A stretch of DNA of 12,007 nt from Clostridia bacterium (lineage in GTDB: Bacteria > Bacillota > Clostridia > Christensenellales > Borkfalkiaceae): contig JAIDIR010000054.1 of NCBI GenBank assembly GCA_029052615.1, positions 1-12,007 on the forward strand, written 5' to 3'. The notes beneath the pieces were generated by a model. It made no database searches, was not told where the DNA came from, and was given only the letters and a program-made list of their open reading frames with translations. Made by a program: the position numbers and the translations under genes. This document shows, piece after piece, positions 6,052-12,007 of this stretch (position 1 is the first letter of the stretch; the number at the start of each line of letters is the position of its first letter).

Positions 6052-7233
6052 TTACTTGTTAGCCGCAGTATATATGGCAAGCATATCCTCGACGTGCAGT
6101 TTCATACAGCTGCCCTTACTGCCGCCGTTGTTGGCTGCGCACTTTTCCGCCATAAGCTTCAAATCGGCTTCGGTGGGATTTACGCCCAGCTGTTTTATGG
6201 ACGTGGGCAGACCCATACTCGCAAACCAATCCTCCGCCGCCTCTATGCCCTTTAAGGCAAGCTCGCCGCAGGTGCCGTTGGGGCGCACGCCCATAACCTG
6301 CACCGCAAATCTGTGGAAGCGGTTGAGGCAGTTTTTATATACGTACCTTGCCCAGCTGCCCCACACCGCCGTAAGCGCCGCGCCGTGGGGCGTATCGTAG
6401 AGTGCCGAAAGCTCGTGACCGAGCGAGTGCGTGCACCAGTCGCCGCCGTCGCCGCCGCAAGCCGTAAGACCGTTATGCGAAAGCGAGCTCGCCCACATAA
6501 GATTTGCGCGCGCCTCGTAGTCGGACAAATCGCGCATAACGACTTTGGAAGAGGATATAACCGTAGTCATAAGCGCTTCGGCGATACCGTCGGTAAGCTT
6601 CAGCGTTTCGCCACCCGTCAGGTACCTTTCGAGCGTGTGCATTAAAATGTCCGCACAGCCGCAAGCCGTTGCGTACGCGGGCACCGACGCGGTCATCTCG
6701 GGGTTCATAATTGCAAACACGGGGCGCGAAAGCTCGGCGTTTACGCCGCGTTTTGTCGCCGTCCGGTCGTTGGTTATTACCGACGATTTGCTCATTTCAC
6801 TGCCCGCCGCCGCAATGGTGAGCACCACGCCCACGGGTATAGTTCCCTGCGGCACGCGCTTGTTGCAATAATAGTCCCAGACGTCGCCGCCGCCGAAACA
6901 GCCCATACCTATCGCCTTTGCCGAGTCGATTACGCTGCCGCCTCCCACCGCGAGTATAAAGTCCACGCCCTTATCCCTGCACAGCTTTATGCCCTCGTTG
7001 ACGAGCGACAGACGGGGATTGGGCTTTACGCCGCCCAGCTCTACGACCTCAGCGCCCGCGCGCTCCAACGCCCATCTCACGCGTTTGACAAGTCCGCTCT
7101 TAACCGCGCTTTGTCCGCCGTAGTGCAGCAGCACGCACTTGCACTTTCTCTCCGCGATAAGCCCTTCAAGCTGCTCCTCGCTGCCCCGTCCGAAGCACAC
7201 CTTGGTAGGCGCGCAATACGAAAAATCGTACAT
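6052..7233 (-). CDS. Iron-containing alcohol dehydrogenase (BdhA/YugJ-like)
   Basis: This is a group III metal-dependent alcohol dehydrogenase of 393 residues, the usual length. It probably reduces aldehydes such as butyraldehyde to alcohols with NAD(P)H in the cytosol during fermentation. The opening YCAPTKVCFGRGSEEQL and the nucleotide-binding GGGSVIDSAKAI (97-108) resemble NADPH-dependent butanol dehydrogenases (BdhA, YugJ). The four metal ligands are in place: Asp195 and His199 in ADILMH, then His269 and His283 in THSLGHELSALYDTPHG, with the conserved His273 between them, matching FucO spacing. The ATG has an AGGGGGAA ribosome binding site (7239-7246) and its own promoter, divergent from the asparaginase. 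The exact substrate and NADH/NADPH preference cannot be read from sequence. Confidence 0.95.
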   Translation of the reverse strand: MYDFSYCAPTKVCFGRGSEEQLEGLIAERKCKCVLLHYGGQSAVKSGLVKRVRWALERAGAEVVELGGVKPNPRLSLVNEGIKLCRDKGVDFILAVGGGSVIDSAKAIGMGCFGGGDVWDYYCNKRVPQGTIPVGVVLTIAAAGSEMSKSSVITNDRTATKRGVNAELSRPVFAIMNPEMTASVPAYATACGCADILMHTLERYLTGGETLKLTDGIAEALMTTVISSSKVVMRDLSDYEARANLMWASSLSHNGLTACGGDGGDWCTHSLGHELSALYDTPHGAALTAVWGSWARYVYKNCLNRFHRFAVQVMGVRPNGTCGELALKGIEAAEDWFASMGLPTSIKQLGVNPTEADLKLMAEKCAANNGGSKGSCMKLHVEDMLAIYTAANK

Positions 7234-7265
7234 AAAAATTCCCCCTGTTTTGGCTTTACGCCAAT

Positions 7266-7294
7266 ATTATACTATGCTTTGGGCAGATAATCAA
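7266..7294 (-). promoter_or_regulatory. Promoter of the iron alcohol dehydrogenase gene
   Basis: On the minus strand, TTGATT (7289-7294), 17 bp and TATAAT (7266-7271) form a good sigma-A promoter about 30 bp upstream of the start codon. It faces away from the asparaginase promoter, leaving about 20 bp between the two -35 boxes. I see no clear palindrome between them. Confidence 0.7.
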
Positions 7295-7315
7295 TAGCAA
7301 GCTTTAAAATACGCG

Positions 7316-7344
7316 TTGACTTTTGTGGCGCGCACGGGTATAAT
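7316..7344 (+). promoter_or_regulatory. Promoter of the asparaginase gene
   Basis: TTGACT (7316-7321), 17 bp and TATAAT (7339-7344) match consensus at eleven of twelve positions. Transcription should begin near 7351, giving a 16-nt leader that still holds the AAGAGGTG ribosome binding site (7355-7362). Confidence 0.82.
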
Positions 7345-7366
7345 CAATAAAAGCAAGAGGTGTTAA

Positions 7367-8392
7367 ATGAAAAAATCAATCTGCGTAATTTTTACGGGCG
7401 GCACGATAGGAAGCGATACGAAGGGCAACAGCATATCGCTGTCGCGTGAAAGCAGAAAACTGCTTATCGAAAAATACCGCGAACAGACGGGCAGCGATAT
7501 AAATTTCGATATGCTTACGCCCATAAATATTCTCAGCGAAAACGTACAGCCCGACGACCTTGAAAAGCTGTACAACTGCGTAAAAGGCGTGGATATATCC
7601 CTTTACGACGGCATAATTATCACGCACGGCACGGATACGCTGTGCTTTACCGTAAACCTGTTCAGCCAGCTTTTCTGCCGCTGTCCCGTACCCGTGGTGT
7701 TCGTTTCGGCGCTGTACCCCTTGACCGACTCGCGCAGCAACGGACTTAAAAATTTTGCGGGCGCGGTGGACTTTATAAAAAAGGCGAAAATAGGCGGCGT
7801 GTACTGCGCGTTTGCAAACGACGGCGAAAACTGCAAGATACACCTTGCGTCGAGGCTTATCTACCCCGACGAGATTAACGGCTTTTACCACAGCGCGATG
7901 GACGCGCACTTTGCCGAGATAGAGGACGGCGAAATAAAGTACAATTCATCCCCCCTTCTGCCTACGCCGGACGAAATAAAAAAGTCAAAGGCGCAGCCCG
8001 TGGAATTCGCCCTGTGCGACAAGATAATGCTTATAACCATGCGCTCGCTTTTGAACTTTGAAGTTTACGACTTTTCCAAGGTCAAGCCGCAGGCGGTCAT
8101 AATAGAGCTTTCGCACAGCGGCACGGTGTGCACCGAGGGCGACGTGCTGAACTTTAAAAATTTCGCGCGCTACTGCGAGGCGTGCGGCGTAAGCCTGGTG
8201 CTCGGTCCCATAATGAGATGGGCGGGCGTTTACGCGAGTATGAGCGACCTGCCGCGCAACGTAATAATTTCCGACACCACCATAGAAATGACCATAGTTA
8301 AGGTTATGACGGCGCTGGGCGCAAACCTGCCCGCAAACGCCTATTTCGACAGGGATACGGCGTTTGAAAAGATACCCTTCCCCCAAAAGTGA
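7367..8392 (+). CDS. L-asparaginase, cytosolic (type I-like)
   Basis: This enzyme hydrolyses L-asparagine to aspartate and ammonia. The 341-residue protein begins directly with the first beta strand, ICVIFTGGTIGS (5-16), whose Thr13 corresponds to the nucleophile Thr12 of E. coli AnsB. The second catalytic segment, ITHGTDTL (85-92), carries Thr89 and Asp90. Lys157 in ENCKIHLASRL is a candidate for the catalytic lysine. DSRSNGLKNFAGAVDFI (121-137) is another family block. There is no signal peptide, so the enzyme is cytosolic, as in type I asparaginases. The ATG has a good ribosome binding site and promoter. It is a single-gene unit ending in a strong terminator. Glutaminase side activity or a related amidohydrolase role cannot be excluded. 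Confidence 0.92.
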   Translation: MKKSICVIFTGGTIGSDTKGNSISLSRESRKLLIEKYREQTGSDINFDMLTPINILSENVQPDDLEKLYNCVKGVDISLYDGIIITHGTDTLCFTVNLFSQLFCRCPVPVVFVSALYPLTDSRSNGLKNFAGAVDFIKKAKIGGVYCAFANDGENCKIHLASRLIYPDEINGFYHSAMDAHFAEIEDGEIKYNSSPLLPTPDEIKKSKAQPVEFALCDKIMLITMRSLLNFEVYDFSKVKPQAVIIELSHSGTVCTEGDVLNFKNFARYCEACGVSLVLGPIMRWAGVYASMSDLPRNVIISDTTIEMTIVKVMTALGANLPANAYFDRDTAFEKIPFPQK

Positions 8393-8409
8393 ATTTATAC
8401 GCGTTTTAT

Positions 8410-8448
8410 GCGTTTATGCGCTCTTTTGCGCATAAACGCTTATTTTTT
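8410..8448 (+). terminator. Rho-independent terminator of the asparaginase gene
   Basis: A perfect 12-bp stem, GCGTTTATGCGC (8410-8421) with its complement (8428-8439), has a 6-nt T-rich loop and is followed by TTATTTTTT. It lies 18 bp after the stop codon. The 185-bp gap that contains it otherwise holds only the promoter and leader of the next gene. Confidence 0.92.
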
Positions 8449-8502
8449 GTCCGTATAAAATATATTTATACCCTCAAAATATCTAACCGCGCGTATAATT
8501 CA

Positions 8503-8531
8503 TTGACTTTTATATATCCTTATTATAAAAT
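8503..8531 (+). promoter_or_regulatory. Promoter of the lipoprotein unit
   Basis: TTGACT (8503-8508), 17 bp and TAAAAT (8526-8531) resemble a sigma-A promoter with five of six consensus bases in each box. An overlapping TATAAA (8524-8529) would give a 15-bp spacer. Transcription would begin near 8538 with a leader of about 40 nt. Confidence 0.6.
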
Positions 8532-8544
8532 ATTAGAGTAAATA

Positions 8545-8565
8545 TTTGCCCTTTGCGGCAAAGGA
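8545..8565 (+). promoter_or_regulatory. Leader hairpin overlapping the ribosome binding site
   Basis: TTTGCC (8545-8550) pairs with GGCAAA (8557-8562) around a 6-nt loop. The last bases of the stem are part of the AAGGA Shine-Dalgarno (8561-8565). That site is 12 nt from the ATG, longer than for other genes here. The hairpin could lower or tune translation, though it is short. Confidence 0.4.
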
Positions 8566-8577
8566 CGTAACGCAACT

Positions 8578-11484
8578 ATGAAAAAAATCACCAAAATTAT
8601 TGCGGCGGCAACCGCAGTTTTAATTACCGTAGGGGCGGCGGGATGCACTAAAAACAGCTATCCCGACTTTATCAACCCCACCGAGCAGATAGGTCCCGTA
8701 GCGCCGAGCGAAAAGTACGTAATCAACGTACGGTCCGAAGGCGGAATGAGGCTGGACGGCGTTAAAGTTGCCGCTATGAGAGGCGGTCAGGTAATAAGGC
8801 GCGGCATATCCATTAACGGCAAGATTGAGCTTGGCGTTGCTTTGGGCGAGTACGAGCTGGTCGTAGACGAAACATCGCTTCCCGCAGGCTACCATATGCC
8901 GACGGAAACGTATAAGACCAACGCTTCCGCGCGCGACGAGGTTACCATTAAAATCCCCTCCGCCATCATTCCCGCAAATTCGCCCGTGCAGGCTTCCTAC
9001 GCGCTGGGCACGATTATGAAGGACTTCACCTTTACCGACTGCCGCGGCGCAAAGCACACGCTTTCCAACCTGCTGAGCGTTAAAAAGGCTGTCGTTCTCA
9101 ACTTCTGGTTCTCGGGCTGCGGTCCCTGCAGAGCCGAGTTCCCCCAGATTCAGAGAGCGTACGCAACCAGAAATGACGTCGAATTCCTTGCAATCTGCTC
9201 CACGCACCTGGGCGACACGAACACGGTGGTTGAAAATTATAAGACGGAAAACGGTCTTACCTTCCCCATGGGCGTAGACACCATAGGAATGAACAGCGCC
9301 TTCGGCGTATCCAACTACCCCACCACCGTAATCATAGACAGATACGGTCTTATTGCCTACAAGTCGCAGGGTACCGAGCCTTCGGTTTCGTTCTGGAATA
9401 ATCTGTTCAACGATTTCTGTTCCGACAGCTATACCCAGAAGCTTTCCGCGGACGATCCCTCCGACCCCGCAAATCCCGGAATCGTGTTGGAAAAGCCCAC
9501 TTATACTATGCCTACTTCGGAAGAAATTGCGGCGGTTGCAAGCGGCAACAGAGTAAGCGCGACATACAAAGCTTACGACGACGAATATTCCTGGCCCTGG
9601 CTTGTAAGCAACGACGGATATATTTATTCGTCCAATACGGGCAAGCATGATTCCTACGCCATGCTGCTTGCGGAAATCCCCATGAAAAAGGACGAGGTTC
9701 TTGCCATAGAGTACAACGTATCTAGCGAGGCTGGCCACGATAAGCTGCAAGTCATAATCGACGACATACCCGTAAGTCAGTCCGACAGCGAGAATGGCTG
9801 GAGCGCGACGAACGGCTGGGTTGCCGAAAATATTTACGTTGCCGACCGCGACAAAACGATAAATATTTCTTTCTCATATATTAAAGACGCTGCCGACCCC
9901 GACGCAGAAAGCGTGGGCGAGGACGTTGCGAAGATAAGAAATATTCACATTTTAGACTCCGCCGCAATCAAGGAGCCTATGGACGTCTTGCGAGAGGCGG
10001 CTTCGGGCAAGGTGGAAGACGATAAGTACGAGCATTACGTAAACGCAGTTTACAACCACCGTGACGGCTTTTACCACAAGGACGACGAGAACGGCGCGCT
10101 GCTTTATATATGTATTAACCATTACACTCCCTGGAGCGATTTGCATACCGGCAAACAGACGGAGGTTAACGGCGTCAAATACGACAACACCCTTTACCTT
10201 CTTACCTATAACAGGTATGCGACGCAGGCAAGTGAAAACGTAGCCTTTAACGTGACCTTCGGTAATACGGACCTTACCCAAACCGTAACCGATTTCAATA
10301 CAATTCAGGCGTATATGGGCGCGCCCAAATATCTTATACCCGTAACCAAAGAGCTGAGAACGTGGGCGGAAAAATTCACTGAAAGATTCGAACGCGACAG
10401 AGGCACGGCAACGCACAAGGACGAATGGCTGGAATTCTGCTTCTACTACGACCACTACGGCGAAGAGCACGCGGAAGGTTCGAGATGCGCGAAATACGAC
10501 GACCCGACGCGCGGACTGACGATGAACAACAGCTACTTTGCATACGAAAAGGACGACCCCGCGCTTGCCAATTCCGAAACGTATAATAAAGATACGCACA
10601 GAAACAAGGCGAATATCAACTTCGGTCTGCAGACGCCGGAAAACGGCACGTATTATCAATTTACCGCAAAGCAGGCGGGCGTTTACCAGATACAGTCCTA
10701 TCTCAGAGATTGCTCGTCGGTGGGCGCAGCTCCCGGCATAATAGTTTACGACGAGCACGGTAATTTCCTCAGCATAGAAAGAGACGTGCGCGACCACGAC
10801 CAGTTTGAAAAGCAGGTGTTCACTGGCGAAGCCGAAGATGACGAAAAGCTGCCCGACACCGCATATCAGGGCTTTAACCACTATATTACGCTTAAAGCAA
10901 ACGAAACCGTTTATCTTAAACTGTTGAACGCAATGTCGAACACCGGCAACTACGACTTCGAGATTACCTATAAAGGCGCTTCACTCGACGTATTGACGAT
11001 AGGTACCACCGGCGGCGGTGCGTGGACCGGTAACAGCGGAAGCGATTACATTGGCATCAACTACGCGCCGGTTAAAGAAAATGGTAAAATTTATTACTAC
11101 TTTGCCGACGAGAACGGTAACGCCGATATGAGCAAGCCCATATATATCGATATGATATGGGGCAGCTATCTGCGCAGCGAATACGTCGTGAAAAAGGACG
11201 GCACGCCTATCGATTACACTTTTGCTACTCTTGAAAAGATAATCGACGACCGTGTAGTTTACGACGACAGCAATATTCCTTACGGCTCCGCAATGCAAAC
11301 GGATTTATTAAACTATCTCGCACAGGCAAGAGAACAAGCCGCCCCCTACTACGGTATGGTTCGTGCCGACGAAAATATAGTGGAAATTATAAACGTATAC
11401 TTTGATAAATACGTCAACGGCGGCAGAGGCGAAGGTAACGGCTGGCTTGCGTTTGCCTGCTATATGGAGCACTACGGCGAATAA
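8578..11484 (+). CDS. Large multidomain lipoprotein with TlpA/ResA-like thioredoxin domain
   Basis: This 968-residue surface protein has a lipoprotein signal peptide (KKITK, hydrophobic stretch, lipobox AAGC with Cys23). Residues about 46-128 look like a small beta-sandwich of the CnaB/carboxypeptidase-regulatory type (YVINVRSEGG to LPAGYHMP). Residues about 140-285 form a TlpA/ResA-like thioredoxin fold: VLNFWFSGCGPCRAEFP holds the active cysteines 181 and 184, and the cis-proline is Pro248 in NYPTTVIIDRYG. The usual tryptophan before CGPC is Gly180. About 315-460 and 670-800 are beta-rich and may be carbohydrate- or PPC-like domains. Two related segments end in HYGE (626-629 and the C-terminus, 965-968). 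No enzyme motif is recognised in the C-terminal half. It probably acts as an extracytoplasmic thiol-disulfide protein tied to surface binding. The next gene follows after 55 bp and is probably co-transcribed. Confidence 0.85.
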   Translation: MKKITKIIAAATAVLITVGAAGCTKNSYPDFINPTEQIGPVAPSEKYVINVRSEGGMRLDGVKVAAMRGGQVIRRGISINGKIELGVALGEYELVVDETSLPAGYHMPTETYKTNASARDEVTIKIPSAIIPANSPVQASYALGTIMKDFTFTDCRGAKHTLSNLLSVKKAVVLNFWFSGCGPCRAEFPQIQRAYATRNDVEFLAICSTHLGDTNTVVENYKTENGLTFPMGVDTIGMNSAFGVSNYPTTVIIDRYGLIAYKSQGTEPSVSFWNNLFNDFCSDSYTQKLSADDPSDPANPGIVLEKPTYTMPTSEEIAAVASGNRVSATYKAYDDEYSWPWLVSNDGYIYSSNTGKHDSYAMLLAEIPMKKDEVLAIEYNVSSEAGHDKLQVIIDDIPVSQSDSENGWSATNGWVAENIYVADRDKTINISFSYIKDAADPDAESVGEDVAKIRNIHILDSAAIKEPMDVLREAASGKVEDDKYEHYVNAVYNHRDGFYHKDDENGALLYICINHYTPWSDLHTGKQTEVNGVKYDNTLYLLTYNRYATQASENVAFNVTFGNTDLTQTVTDFNTIQAYMGAPKYLIPVTKELRTWAEKFTERFERDRGTATHKDEWLEFCFYYDHYGEEHAEGSRCAKYDDPTRGLTMNNSYFAYEKDDPALANSETYNKDTHRNKANINFGLQTPENGTYYQFTAKQAGVYQIQSYLRDCSSVGAAPGIIVYDEHGNFLSIERDVRDHDQFEKQVFTGEAEDDEKLPDTAYQGFNHYITLKANETVYLKLLNAMSNTGNYDFEITYKGASLDVLTIGTTGGGAWTGNSGSDYIGINYAPVKENGKIYYYFADENGNADMSKPIYIDMIWGSYLRSEYVVKKDGTPIDYTFATLEKIIDDRVVYDDSNIPYGSAMQTDLLNYLAQAREQAAPYYGMVRADENIVEIINVYFDKYVNGGRGEGNGWLAFACYMEHYGE

Positions 11485-11539
11485 TATACGCGTAGTAAAG
11501 TATTTGAATTTTTAAAATAAATCTCTTTGGAGGATAGAT

Positions 11540-11971
11540 ATGAAAAAGATTATAAGAACTTTAACCATTGCGGTTATCGCCATGGTTGCCGTGTTTGCCT
11601 GCACCTTTGCCTTGGCTTGCAACGGCGGCGACAATAAGTCCGATTACAACTTTACCATAGTGTATGAAGACGGAACTGCCGTAAACGGTCAGAAGGACGG
11701 CATAGACGGCGGCTTGGTTGCAACGCAGATTTGTCTGCCCGGTAAAGACGGTATGTGCGTTCCCCTTAGCGGCGGACAGATAAACATTTGCCCTACCGAC
11801 AAAAACGGTAAGCTCAGCCTTTCGCAGGAAAAGGTAAACGAACTGTTCCAGTCCACCACCGACGTGACTGTATTCATCTTCCACGTTATGGCTGTTCCCG
11901 GACATAAAGCCGACTGTGAAGTAGAAGTTAACGGCAAGGGCGATTATAAAGTAACCGTAACCAAAAACTAA
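11540..11971 (+). CDS. Small cysteine-containing lipoprotein of unknown function
   Basis: I do not recognise this 143-residue protein as a named family. It begins with a lipoprotein-type signal (KKIIR, hydrophobic 8-26, lipobox ALAC with Cys27); Cys21 is a less likely lipidation site. The mature part is one small beta-rich domain. DYNFTIVYEDGTAVNG (35-50), the TDKNGKLSL turn (87-94) and the closing VPGHKADCEVEVNGKGDYKVTV resemble the CnaB/prealbumin-like plan also seen at residues 46-128 of the large lipoprotein. The mature protein has four further cysteines (65, 73, 84, 126), which could form two disulfides. The ATG has a strong GGAGGA site (11529-11534) five bases upstream. No separate promoter is evident in the 55-bp gap, so it probably shares the transcript of the upstream thioredoxin-fold lipoprotein. 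Confidence 0.8.
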   Translation: MKKIIRTLTIAVIAMVAVFACTFALACNGGDNKSDYNFTIVYEDGTAVNGQKDGIDGGLVATQICLPGKDGMCVPLSGGQINICPTDKNGKLSLSQEKVNELFQSTTDVTVFIFHVMAVPGHKADCEVEVNGKGDYKVTVTKN

Positions 11972-11984
11972 TTAAAAGAAAAAT

Positions 11985-12007
11985 AAAACCGCCCCGTGCG
12001 ATATCGC
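11985..12007 (+). terminator. Left part of a probable terminator cut by the window edge
   Basis: AAAACCGCCCCGTGCG, then ATAT, then CGC at the very end looks like the left arm, loop and first three paired bases of a GC-rich hairpin 13 bp after the small lipoprotein gene. The A-run at the start predicts a T-run after the missing right arm. Only three base pairs can be verified inside the window. Confidence 0.5.

Noticed and set aside
8494..8499. TATAAT box in the gap before the large lipoprotein gene
   Set aside because: No -35-like hexamer lies 16-18 bp upstream, and the TTGACT/TAAAAT pair just downstream is better spaced for the gene.
8620..9750. Minus-strand open frame of 376 codons opposite the large lipoprotein gene, and another at 9952-10881
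   Set aside because: Both are antisense to a gene with a clear signal peptide and thioredoxin motif. Their translations show no family features and look like codon-bias shadows.
1..12007. CRISPR arrays, tRNA or rRNA genes, insertion sequences, phage or defence genes
   Set aside because: No regularly spaced direct repeats, cloverleaf-like or rRNA-like segments, transposase, integrase or nuclease motifs were found by reading both strands. The gaps between genes are all short and explained by promoters, terminators or the stop-codon repeat.

Overview
The window looks like a chromosomal segment of a low-to-mid GC, Gram-positive-type bacterium. It is probably a Clostridia member of the Bacillota from an anaerobic or gut setting. 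The reasons are AT-rich intergenic DNA with sigma-A-like promoters (TTGACA/TATAAT, 17-bp spacers), strong GGAGG-type ribosome binding sites, several GTG starts, hairpin plus T-run terminators, and gene families common there (YitT, MATE, BdhA-like iron alcohol dehydrogenase, KduD). The lineage is inferred from style and not proven. I see no RNA genes, CRISPR, transposase, integrase or phage genes. No stretch longer than about 190 bp lacks a gene.

Layout. Positions 1-4930 are a minus-strand block read right to left: a MATE exporter (GTG start, acidic C-terminal tail), a polysaccharide-deacetylase-family protein 22 bp behind it, a KduD-type dehydrogenase, glyA (serine hydroxymethyltransferase), and the first two codons of another gene leaving the window at position 1. 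kduD, glyA and the edge gene each have a recognisable promoter, and glyA has its own terminator. A divergent control region at 4931-5047 separates MATE from a plus-strand YitT membrane protein. YitT faces an iron-containing alcohol dehydrogenase on the minus strand, and the two share a bidirectional terminator at 6009-6036. The dehydrogenase diverges from a cytosolic type I-like L-asparaginase, which ends in a strong terminator. From 8503 to the end, a plus-strand unit encodes a 968-residue thioredoxin-fold lipoprotein and a 143-residue cysteine-containing lipoprotein. A terminator cut by the window edge follows.

How the genes fit together. Most of the left two thirds is ordinary metabolism: one-carbon units (glyA), uronate catabolism (kduD), alcohol/aldehyde interconversion, and asparagine hydrolysis. 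MATE and deacetylase are probably co-transcribed. The two lipoproteins at the right form the accessory unit. The large one joins a surface-type beta domain, a TlpA/ResA-like CxxC thioredoxin fold, and a C-terminal half with a duplicated tryptophan/HYGE-ended module. The small one has a related-looking beta domain and four mature cysteines.

The least expected items are: (i) a shared repeat starting at the stop codons of the unrelated genes kduD and glyA, with an identical 15-nt hairpin spanning each stop; (ii) an exact-consensus promoter placed so that the YitT mRNA should start at its GTG codon (leaderless); and (iii) the lipoprotein pair.
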